NCBI GenBank assembly: GCA_024408905.1
Contig: JAKSUP010000065.1
Coordinates: forward strand, 1-7,190
DNA length: 7,190 nucleotides
Direction: 5' to 3'
DNA from: a bacterium
Lineage (GTDB): Bacteria > Cyanobacteriota > Vampirovibrionia > Gastranaerophilales > Gastranaerophilaceae
The first letter of the stretch is position 1, and every line of letters begins with the position of its first letter. The notes under the pieces are model-generated. The model saw only the letters and a list, made by a program, of their open reading frames with translations, was not told the origin of the DNA and did no database searches. Of the stretch, positions 1-5,698 are shown in pieces. The position numbers and the translations under genes were made by a program.

Positions 1-1
1 A

Positions 2-604
2 GAAGAAACAGTAGAAGATATTACTGAAGAAGTTGCTGCTGAAGCTGAAGAAGTTGTTACAAAACTTCCTGCAAAAAAACAACGCTCTAAAAAGAAAAAC
101 GTAGAAACTCAAGAAGTAAAACCTGAGTCAGAATGGAAAGAACAAGTTGTTCAAATCAGCCGTGTAACAAAGGTTGTTAAGGGTGGTAAAAAATTAAGTT
201 TTAGAGCTATCGTTATCGTTGGTAACAAAAAAGGACAAGTTGGTATTGGTTGCGCTAAGGCTGCCGAAGTTATTATTGCTATCCAAAAAGCTATTGCAGA
301 CGGAAGAAAGAACCTTATCACAGTTCCTATATTCAAAACTACAATTCCTCATCCTATAACAGGAAGATCAGGAGCAGGTGAAGTTATGTTAAGACCGGCT
401 TCTCAAGGTACGGGTATTATCGCAGGTGGAGCTGTTCGTCCTGTATTAGAACTTGCAGGTATTGAAAATATTCTTTCAAAATCTTTAGGTTCAAAATCTC
501 CTCTTAACGCTGCAAATGCTACATTAAATGCTTTAAAATCATTAAAACCATTTAACGAAGTAGCTAAAAAACGTGGTTTATCAATGGCTGAATTATTAAA
601 CTAA
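2..604 (+). CDS. rpsE: 30S ribosomal protein S5 (uS5), 5' end outside window
   Basis: This is the C-terminal 200 residues of ribosomal protein S5, which sits on the solvent side of the 30S subunit near the decoding centre and mRNA entry. The frame is open from the left edge. The S5 core starts around visible residue 44 ([19 protein letters not shown]) and continues through [19 protein letters not shown] and the glycine-rich [19 protein letters not shown], then ends in an ordinary S5 C-terminus (MAELLN). The KKLSFRA...GN wording resembles cyanobacterial S5. Ahead of the core lie at least 43 residues that are first acidic (9 of the first 18 are D/E) and then lysine-rich. No in-frame ATG, GTG or TTG occurs in that part, so the start must lie upstream of the window. 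The gene heads the rpsE-rpmD-rplO-secY run, a standard spc-operon order. Confidence 0.97.
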   Translation, partial: EETVEDITEEVAAEAEEVVTKLPAKKQRSKKKNVETQEVKPESEWKEQVVQISRVTKVVKGGKKLSFRAIVIVGNKKGQVGIGCAKAAEVIIAIQKAIADGRKNLITVPIFKTTIPHPITGRSGAGEVMLRPASQGTGIIAGGAVRPVLELAGIENILSKSLGSKSPLNAANATLNALKSLKPFNEVAKKRGLSMAELLN

Positions 605-663
605 TCGGCTATAGCAGTTAAGATTTGAAGTGAAATAATTATTTATAAAAAAGGAATATAAAA

Positions 664-858
664 ATGGCAAAAACAAAAGAAAAAAGAGTTCAAATTAAAC
701 TCGTTAGAAGTTTAATCGGATGTTCTGAAACACAACGCAAAGTTGCTCAATCTTTAGGATTGAAAAAACTTAACCAAGTTGTTGAACACAATGCATCAGC
801 AACAATTATGGGTATGGCAAACAAAATTTCTCACTTAGTAGAAGTTACAGAACAGTAG
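664..858 (+). CDS. rpmD: 50S ribosomal protein L30 (uL30)
   Basis: A 64-residue protein of normal L30 length. L30 is a small peripheral protein of the large ribosomal subunit. The family pattern is clear: VQIKLVRSLIGCSETQRKV, then SLGLKKLNQVV, then a short C-terminal strand ending HLVEV. AAGGA at 651-655 lies 8 bases before the ATG, which supports this start. The gene sits between rpsE and rplO, as in the classical spc operon, with spacers of about 60 bases on both sides. From memory, photosynthetic cyanobacteria and plastids lack rpmD, so its presence beside a cyanobacterial-looking S5 agrees with a non-photosynthetic sister lineage. Confidence 0.95.
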   Translation: MAKTKEKRVQIKLVRSLIGCSETQRKVAQSLGLKKLNQVVEHNASATIMGMANKISHLVEVTEQ

Positions 859-921
859 TACATTTAGTTAAGTAGCCGAGTAGTTATTTATGACTGCGCA
901 AGGCAGAAAAGGAAAAGAAAA

Positions 922-1371
922 ATGAGTAATATAACATTAGAAGATTTAAAACCTGCTGAAGGTTCAACATCAAAAGGAAAAAGAGTAGGTCGTGGCCGTT
1001 CATCAGGGCATGGTAAAACATCTTGCCGTGGGAACAATGGTGAAGGTCAAAGATCAGGCCAATCATCAAAAAGAGGTTTTGAAGGCGGCCAAATGCCGGC
1101 TTACAGAAGATTGCCTAAATTAAAAGGATTCAAGCTTATCAATCCTAGAAATTATGCAGAAATCAATGTTGGCAGACTTGAAGCTTTGAAACTTAAAGAA
1201 GTTAGTTTAGCTACTCTTAAAGAACTTAAAAAAGTTCACCCTTCTTGTGACGGATTAAGAGTTTTAGGCAACGGCGAAATTAAAAAAGCTATCACAGTTG
1301 TAGCTGATTATGTTTCTCCATCAGCAAAAGCAAAAATTGAAGCAGCAGGCGGAAAGGTTGAATTAGCATAA
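922..1371 (+). CDS. rplO: 50S ribosomal protein L15 (uL15)
   Basis: A 149-residue protein of usual L15 length. L15 is an early-assembling large-subunit protein with a long basic N-terminal extension that threads into 23S rRNA. Seen here are the start MSNITLEDLKPAEGS, the Gly/Arg/Lys-rich stretch KGKRVGRGRSSGHGKTSCRG, the hallmark GFEGGQMPAYRRLPKLKGF around residues 52-70, and a globular C-terminal domain ending AKIEAAGGKVELA. AAAAGGA at 907-913 lies 8 bases upstream of the ATG. Its TAA stop shares one base with the secY ATG (TAATG at 1369-1373), so the two genes are probably translationally coupled. The rplO-secY adjacency is conserved widely among bacteria. Confidence 0.97.
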   Translation: MSNITLEDLKPAEGSTSKGKRVGRGRSSGHGKTSCRGNNGEGQRSGQSSKRGFEGGQMPAYRRLPKLKGFKLINPRNYAEINVGRLEALKLKEVSLATLKELKKVHPSCDGLRVLGNGEIKKAITVVADYVSPSAKAKIEAAGGKVELA

Positions 1372-2714
1372 TGGCAGGATTAAATTCAGGAATGAGAATT
1401 CCTACAACGGCAGATTTAATGTCAATGTGGAATGCATCCGGTTTGAAGGAAAAATTAATATTCACCTTCGCAATGCTTGTTGCATTTAGAATTGGAGCTC
1501 ATTTACCACTGTATGGTATTAATTCTGAACTTTTTACAAAAATACTGGACGGAAACCTTCTTGGCTTTCTGGATTTATTTTCAGGTGGCGCACTTGGTAG
1601 AGTTTCTATATTTGCATTAGGAATTGGGCCATATATCACATCATCAATTATTATGCAATTGATGGCAGTTATTATTCCATCTTTGGAAAAACTGCAAAAA
1701 GAAGAAGGCGAAGCCGGAAGAAGAAAACTTTCGCAATATACACGTGTATTTACGGCAATTTTAGCAGCATTTCAAGCTATAATATTTATGGTTTATCTTG
1801 CTCACGCACAAAGTGCAATATTGCCGGGAGTAAATCATGCAATGTTCTATGTTTCATCAATTATGACCCTGACAGCAGGCTCAATGCTCGTTATGTGGAT
1901 GTCAGAATTGATAACAGAAAAGGGGATAGGCAACGGTGGTTCATTAATCATTTTTGCCGGCATATTAACCGGTATTCCTCTATACGCAGGAAGAACTCAT
2001 GATTTAATATCCAATCAACCAAGCTTAGCTTGGAATTTGGCACTGTTATTGGCAATCTTCTTTGCTACAATGATTTTCATTGTTATAATGCAAGAAGCTA
2101 TCAGGAAGGTTATTATTGTAAATCCTAAACGCCAAGTTGGAAATAAAGTTTATGGTGGTGTAAACACATTTATTCCATTCAAACTTAACCCTGGTGGCGT
2201 TATGCCTATCATCTTTGCTGTTGCAATTTTGTTATTCCCGTCTACAGTTTTAAGTTTGGTAGGACATGCAAACTTACCGGAAGGATTTTTATCAAATACC
2301 ATAACTTTCTTAAATGGTATTTTTAGTCCTTCAGGTCTGACATACTATGTAATCTATTTTCTTATGATTGTTGTTCTGACATTCTTTTATGCTTCAATTA
2401 TGCCTAATATGCAGCCAAAAGAAATTGCAGACAACTTGAAAAAATATGGTTCATCAATACCTGGTGTAAAACCGGGCAGACCTACGGCTGAAGCGTTAGA
2501 TAAAATTTTAACAAAGACAACATTTATCGGTGCTTTAGGTTTAGGTTTAATTGCATTGGTGCCTTCTTTCGCAACACATTTAACAGGTATAACAACTATA
2601 CAAGGTATCGGAGCAACATCTCTGATAATCATGGTTGGTGTTGCACTTGATTTAATAAACCAAGTCAGAACCCACTTACTTGCGAGAAACTATGAATCAT
2701 TCTTAAAAGAGTAA
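1371..2714 (+). CDS. secY: Preprotein translocase subunit SecY
   Basis: A 447-residue polytopic membrane protein, the pore-forming subunit of the SecYEG channel that exports unfolded proteins and inserts membrane proteins. Ten membrane spans are expected. The first is about residues 28-48, and the plug/TM2 region is SGGALGRVSIFALGIGPYI (about 71-89). The cytosolic loop EEGEAGRRKLSQYTR (about 111-125), MSELITEKGIGNGGSLIIF (about 177-195), VNPKRQVGNKVYGG (about 250-263) and the C5 loop IPGVKPGRPTAEALDKIL (about 363-380) are all present. The end, ATSLIIMVGVALD...LLARNYESFLKE, is typical. The start is fixed by the one-base overlap with rplO. Two cytosolic loops carry unusual residues at normally arginine positions (N258/K259 and K367). 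A strong terminator follows, so secY is the last gene of this operon. Confidence 0.97.
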   Translation: MAGLNSGMRIPTTADLMSMWNASGLKEKLIFTFAMLVAFRIGAHLPLYGINSELFTKILDGNLLGFLDLFSGGALGRVSIFALGIGPYITSSIIMQLMAVIIPSLEKLQKEEGEAGRRKLSQYTRVFTAILAAFQAIIFMVYLAHAQSAILPGVNHAMFYVSSIMTLTAGSMLVMWMSELITEKGIGNGGSLIIFAGILTGIPLYAGRTHDLISNQPSLAWNLALLLAIFFATMIFIVIMQEAIRKVIIVNPKRQVGNKVYGGVNTFIPFKLNPGGVMPIIFAVAILLFPSTVLSLVGHANLPEGFLSNTITFLNGIFSPSGLTYYVIYFLMIVVLTFFYASIMPNMQPKEIADNLKKYGSSIPGVKPGRPTAEALDKILTKTTFIGALGLGLIALVPSFATHLTGITTIQGIGATSLIIMVGVALDLINQVRTHLLARNYESFLKE

Positions 2715-2727
2715 TATAGTACATTAT

Positions 2728-2767
2728 AAAAAAAGAAACTTCTGTTGAAAAACAGGAGTTTCTTTTT
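2728..2767 (+). terminator. Intrinsic terminator of the spc operon, probably bidirectional
   Basis: A long hairpin starts about 15 bases after the secY stop. The arms are 2730-2746 and 2751-2767, 17 pairs with a single G-T wobble, around a GAAA loop (2747-2750). The right arm ends in T5. On the opposite strand the stem is followed by T7 (complement of A2728-A2734), so it could also stop transcripts arriving from lpd. The wobble becomes an A-C mismatch on that strand, so the + direction is the better fold. Confidence 0.9.
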
Positions 2768-2776
2768 GCTAATTAT

Positions 2777-2805
2777 TTGTGTAAAGTTTTGTAACAATAT
2801 ATACT
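2777..2805 (+). promoter_or_regulatory. Candidate sigma-70-type promoter for a small RNA
   Basis: TTGTGT (2777-2782), a 17-base spacer, then TATACT (2800-2805). The -10 matches consensus at 5 of 6 positions and the -35 at 3 of 6. It lies just after the secY terminator and has no downstream protein gene on this strand, only a second terminator at 2943-2970. A short dyad, TGCAA-TT-TTGCA (2812-2823), sits at the expected start site. In AT-rich DNA such matches arise by chance, so this is tentative. Confidence 0.35.
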
Positions 2806-2811
2806 ATTTAC

Positions 2812-2970
2812 TGCAATTTTGCATATCAAAAATACTTTATATATATGTAAGCATTAAATAAACACGAAACACATTACACTACCTTTCATACAACCTACAC
2901 ACTAACCTTCTACATGAGGAATTAAGTAACAAAAAATTCCGAAGCCTTTCTTTCAGAAAGGTTTTTTTTT
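2812..2970 (+). ncRNA. Candidate small RNA between secY and lpd
   Basis: This stretch between the secY terminator and lpd lies between a plausible promoter and a clear intrinsic terminator, and contains no usable open reading frame (the ATGs are followed almost at once by stops). A transcript would be about 160 nt. From 2867 to 2915 there is not a single G on the + strand, so this part should be unstructured. It carries an imperfect direct repeat (ACACTACCTTTC at 2876-2887, ACACTAACCTTC at 2899-2910) and three ACCT motifs that could pair with G-rich Shine-Dalgarno regions. I recognise no known RNA family. The alternatives are a back-up terminator for secY, or simple 3' untranslated sequence of lpd on the other strand. 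Confidence 0.3.
2943..2970 (+). terminator. Second intrinsic terminator on the + strand
   Basis: The stem CCTTTCT/AGAAAGG (2945-2951 with 2955-2961) has a three-base loop TTC and is followed by an uninterrupted run of nine T (2962-2970). This is a textbook + strand terminator. On the - strand the T run comes only after an extra 8 or so bases, so it is a poorer terminator for lpd, whose stop codon is a few bases away. Its orientation implies a + strand transcript starting after the secY terminator, or read-through from secY. Confidence 0.75.
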
Positions 2971-2976
2971 GCATTG

Positions 2977-4203
2977 TTATATTCTCATAAGAGTTTCAAA
3001 AATGCCTTCAGAGTATGTCGGATGAGCATAACATATTTCTTTTAAATCGTTTACGGAAATATCATTTTGCATAGCAATAACAATTTGCTGGATTATAGCA
3101 GATGCCTCCTTTGATACAATATGCGCACCAACAATTTTGTCATCTTTAGTAACTATTTTTATAAAGCCCTCGGTTGAATCATCACACCAAGATTTTCCGA
3201 GTGCTGAAATCGGCATTGTAATTTTGGTATAAGTTTCATCACAATCTTGTTCTCTTAAACCTACCCAAGCAATTTCCGGTTCACCATATATAACAGCTGG
3301 GATAAGATTTCTATCACATTTTGAACCCAGTACATACTCTTTCGCCTGTTGTATTGCATAATGCGCTAACTGGATTTCGCCACAAGCATCACCAAGTTTT
3401 TTTACATCATTTATATCAACATTAATCGGAACTCTGCCAACTGCAGACAATATAAAATCAGGCAAAATCGTTTCGCCGGATTTTAATGTAACAGCCTTTT
3501 CTTCAATTTTTTCTATACAATTACCCGTATAAAATTTAATTTTTTTCTGCTTAAATATTCTTTCAATTCTTTTGGAAACCTCTATATCAGCATTCGGAAT
3601 AAGATGTTCTGCCATTTCAACAACAGTTACTTCAACACCAAAATTAGAAAATATTCTTGCCCATTCTATTCCTATTGCACCTGAACCTATTATCAATACC
3701 GTTTTTGGCAATGTATCCAATTTAAGAACATCATCAGAACTCAATATAAACTTACCATCAAATTCTAATCCCTTTACTTCTCTTGGCTTTGAACCTGTTG
3801 CAACAATTATATTATTTACTTTATATTCATTTCCATCAGCAACTATAGTATTTTTATCTTTTATATCAGCCTCAGCGTAAATAACATTTACACCGGAATT
3901 TTTAACAGCGAGTTCCAAACTTTTTCTAATTTTTGAAACCGTATTATCTCGTTTCTCTGCAACTTTAGCGAAATCGAAATTGTTAATAGTTAAATCAACT
4001 CCGATATTTGCAGAATTTATTAACCCATTATAGACTTCAGAGGAATGTATTAATGATTTCGTTGGAATACATCCTTTATTTAAACAAGTTCCACCCAGTT
4101 CGTTTTTTTCAAATAACACAACGCTATGACCTTGTTTTGCTAACATCATGCCGGAAGTATATCCTGCAGGGCCACCCCCAATTATTCCATACTCAAAATC
4201 CAT
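2977..4203 (-). CDS. lpdA: Dihydrolipoamide dehydrogenase (E3), internally shortened
   Basis: A 408-residue flavoprotein of the pyridine nucleotide-disulfide oxidoreductase family. Lpd reoxidises protein-bound dihydrolipoamide with NAD+ in 2-oxoacid dehydrogenase or glycine-cleavage complexes. Seen in order: FAD motif GGGPAG (9-14), redox-active pair GGTCLNKGCIPTK (C40, C45), VATGSKP (about 134-140), NAD motif GSGAIGIE (173-180), VGRVP (255-259), GDACGE (271-276), the dimerisation domain, and catalytic HPTYSE (H394, E399). VGR to GD is about 25 residues shorter than in E. coli Lpd, so the strand that normally precedes the FAD-contacting GD is missing. This accounts for much of the shortfall against the usual 450-470. 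The start has GAGGAG 9 bases upstream (4213-4218). No E1/E2 or glycine-cleavage genes are nearby. FAD binding and activity are therefore uncertain. Family membership is firm. Confidence 0.9.
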   Translation of the reverse strand: MDFEYGIIGGGPAGYTSGMMLAKQGHSVVLFEKNELGGTCLNKGCIPTKSLIHSSEVYNGLINSANIGVDLTINNFDFAKVAEKRDNTVSKIRKSLELAVKNSGVNVIYAEADIKDKNTIVADGNEYKVNNIIVATGSKPREVKGLEFDGKFILSSDDVLKLDTLPKTVLIIGSGAIGIEWARIFSNFGVEVTVVEMAEHLIPNADIEVSKRIERIFKQKKIKFYTGNCIEKIEEKAVTLKSGETILPDFILSAVGRVPINVDINDVKKLGDACGEIQLAHYAIQQAKEYVLGSKCDRNLIPAVIYGEPEIAWVGLREQDCDETYTKITMPISALGKSWCDDSTEGFIKIVTKDDKIVGAHIVSKEASAIIQQIVIAMQNDISVNDLKEICYAHPTYSEGIFETLMRI

Positions 4204-4230
4204 AATCTATATCTCCTCACATATATTTTA

Positions 4231-4259
4231 ATTTTAACGAAATCTTAATTACTTGGCAA
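4231..4259 (-). promoter_or_regulatory. Promoter of lpd
   Basis: Read on the - strand: TTGCCA (4259-4254), 17 bases, TAAAAT (4236-4231). Both hexamers match the sigma-70 consensus at 5 of 6 positions with ideal spacing. The -35 box directly abuts the stop codon of the upstream membrane-protein gene (4260-4262). The predicted start near 4224 leaves a leader of about 20 bases containing the GAGGAG ribosome-binding site. lpd can thus be transcribed independently of the two genes upstream. Confidence 0.6.
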
Positions 4260-4910
4260 TTAAATTTTTAATCCACTTGAAGAGTGAGCTTGATATAAAT
4301 CATAGTGCAAAGATTTGAATGTAGGTTGAGGCTGCTTTTCCTCAATTTTTGGAGAAGTTTCCTTCTTATAATTTATGAAATTCTTTTGTGCTTTTGATGC
4401 AAGTTTATTTCTTATCAAAGGTGTAATTATACTTGAAGATACAATACCCGCGAGTATTGTAGCAACAGTAGTTCCCTTTGATTTGCAAGCTTTATAGATT
4501 TCAGGAACATCTTTAAATTTTTCCGGTAACTTGGCTGCTACAAGTTCTTTATCCAAATTAAGATTTAATTTACCTATATCATTTTTAAATTTTGGGATAC
4601 TTTCTAAGCATTTTTTTACGCTTTTAGGAGCCCATTTCCCTGTTTGATATAGTTTAGCAACACCATGTTTAGTTAATGTCGTTACAGATACAAATGTTAC
4701 AATGTTAGCCAAAGCATCCATACATTCTTGAGGCAATAAGAAACTCTTTGTTTTATCATCTATTTTACTGTTAAACAAAATTGCACAGACTTGAGCAGCT
4801 GAAGACAAAACGTAACCGGTTACACCTGTCCATATTAACATCTTAGCAGTATCTTGGTGGTAATGCTTAAATATAAATTCTTTTGCAAATTCAAAAGGAT
4901 TAAATGACAT
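4260..4910 (-). CDS. Small membrane protein of unknown function, downstream member of a tandem pair
   Basis: I do not recognise a named family. The protein has 216 residues from the chosen start. A second ATG directly upstream (4913) is only 3 bases from the strong AGGAGG (complement of 4917-4922). The ATG at 4910 is 6 bases away, so it is preferred. Residue numbers here count from the 4913 Met. Hydrophobic segments lie at about 24-47, 64-82 and 147-167, with a charged tail rich in K, E, P and Q and no recognisable signal peptide. Between the first two segments is NSKIDDKTK (48-56), and after the third is PLIRNKLASK (165-174). Both have counterparts in the neighbouring upstream gene (NHRVDEETR, PLTKYLTNK), suggesting the two are diverged paralogs. 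The start lies inside the end of that gene, so they are probably co-translated. No catalytic motif is visible. Confidence 0.8.
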   Translation of the reverse strand: MSFNPFEFAKEFIFKHYHQDTAKMLIWTGVTGYVLSSAAQVCAILFNSKIDDKTKSFLLPQECMDALANIVTFVSVTTLTKHGVAKLYQTGKWAPKSVKKCLESIPKFKNDIGKLNLNLDKELVAAKLPEKFKDVPEIYKACKSKGTTVATILAGIVSSSIITPLIRNKLASKAQKNFINYKKETSPKIEEKQPQPTFKSLHYDLYQAHSSSGLKI

Positions 4911-5532
4911 CATTTACCTCCTCTTTTTTTGCATTTAACAATTTACTGTTAGCGTTAAACTTGTTAGTAAGGTATTTAGTTAACGGAGCATCTAATAAAA
5001 AGTTTGTAAACACCATTATCCCTAAAGCAATAAATGTTGACCAAGCAAGTTTGTAATTACTCAATGACTCCTTGACGGTACTCAAAACCTTCATCATATC
5101 TTTATTATGATTTGGCAAAAGCATTTTACTAAATTTTGATTTTCCGTTGATTTGCGTCATTTTATTAACAAGCGTATACGCTGGACCTCTGGCAACAAAA
5201 ATACCCACAAAAGTACCTGCAATAATTTTAGCAATTGTTCTGTTTTTCGCAACTTCACGAGTTTCCTCATCAACTCTGTGATTAAACTTGTCAATTGCAG
5301 GCTGGAATGCTAAGGCACCACCACCCATAATTAACCTGTTAACAGCAGGATGAGCAATTACTTTATTGCTTTTTTCCCACCATTCGACTTTCTTCTTACC
5401 GTCCTCGAATGTGGCAGAAGGGACTTTATCCAAGATTTTTTGCAAAAGTTTCTTTATGCGCCCACTCCCATCTTTTGGAGCTGCACACATAGACACACTA
5501 TAATCATTTGTTGATAAAGATTGTACGTACAT
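4900..5532 (-). CDS. Small membrane protein of unknown function, upstream member of a tandem pair
   Basis: A 210-residue protein with no family I can name with certainty. The N-terminal third is soluble and basic (RIKKLLQKILDKVP at 25-38, then DGKKKVEWWEKSNK at 44-57). Hydrophobic segments follow at about 65-80, 99-120 and 162-181. A conserved-looking charged motif NHRVDEETR (84-92) lies between the first two, and APLTKYLTNKF (182-192) follows the third. The downstream gene shows the same order of segments and motifs, so the pair look like tandem paralogs. The ATG at 5532 has only a modest AGG about 10 bases upstream; the next Met (residue 15) has none. The gene overlaps the next by 11-14 bases. 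From memory, similar proteins recur in Gastranaerophilales genomes, but that needs a search. Role unknown; inner-membrane location inferred. Confidence 0.8.
   Translation of the reverse strand: MYVQSLSTNDYSVSMCAAPKDGSGRIKKLLQKILDKVPSATFEDGKKKVEWWEKSNKVIAHPAVNRLIMGGGALAFQPAIDKFNHRVDEETREVAKNRTIAKIIAGTFVGIFVARGPAYTLVNKMTQINGKSKFSKMLLPNHNKDMMKVLSTVKESLSNYKLAWSTFIALGIMVFTNFLLDAPLTKYLTNKFNANSKLLNAKKEEVNDVI
4917..4922 (-). promoter_or_regulatory. Strong ribosome-binding site inside the upstream gene
   Basis: AGGAGG on the - strand lies within the last codons (Glu-Glu-Val) of the upstream membrane-protein gene. Two ATGs follow in tandem (ATGATG). Spacing of 3 bases to the first and 6 to the second favours the second as start. 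The full-consensus site shows that the downstream gene is actively re-initiated despite the overlap. Confidence 0.7.
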
Positions 5533-5592
5533 AACACTTCTACCTGTAATATTAAAAACATTTCTTCAACAGAAATTGCCTAATTTTACGTA

Positions 5593-5614
5593 TATGTTAA
5601 TTTTTATTAACATA
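5593..5614. promoter_or_regulatory. Perfect inverted repeat in the divergent promoter region
   Basis: TATGTTAAT (5593-5601) and ATTAACATA (5606-5614) are perfect 9-base arms around TTTT. The site lies between the divergent membrane-protein gene (start 5532) and the DUF2229 gene (start 5699). A TATAAT on the - strand (complement of 5630-5635) would place the repeat just after a leftward start site. The symmetry suits a dimeric repressor. It could also form a weak AU-only hairpin in RNA. The rest of the 166-base spacer shows only AT-rich sequence. Confidence 0.4.
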
Positions 5615-5640
5615 ATAGTTAAATATTGAATTATAGTTAG

Positions 5641-5669
5641 TATACAAAACATATTTTTCGGTATAGAAT
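5641..5669 (+). promoter_or_regulatory. Candidate promoter of the DUF2229 gene
   Basis: TATACA (5641-5646), 17 bases, TAGAAT (5664-5669). The -35 matches 4 of 6 and the -10 matches 5 of 6 consensus positions. The expected start near 5676 leaves a leader of about 23 bases with GAAGGA (5686-5691) 7 bases before the ATG. The surroundings are very AT-rich, so confidence is limited. Confidence 0.4.
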
Positions 5670-5698
5670 AGTTATGCAACTAGGCGAAGGACAAAATA

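Noticed and set aside
386..604. Separate short protein starting at the ATG at 386
   Set aside because: It is the C-terminal part of S5. The same frame is open to the left edge with uninterrupted S5 homology.
884..1069. 61-codon open frame on the - strand over the start of rplO
   Set aside because: It is antisense to the basic L15 N-terminus. Its hydrophobic translation is a by-product of the complementary Lys/Arg codons.
2387..2632. 81-codon open frame on the - strand inside secY
   Set aside because: It is fully antisense to the conserved SecY C5/TM9 region, with no recognisable protein pattern.
3572..3880. 102-codon open frame on the + strand inside lpd
   Set aside because: It is antisense to the NAD-binding domain of a clear Lpd and its translation shows no family features.
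4008..4205. 65-codon open frame on the + strand over the start of lpd
   Set aside because: It is antisense to the FAD motif and CxxxxC region. The real gene is on the - strand with a good ribosome-binding site and promoter.
5593..5614. Rex binding site
   Set aside because: The core half-sites look similar, but the spacing is two bases too long for the Rex consensus I know. It is kept only as an unassigned inverted repeat.
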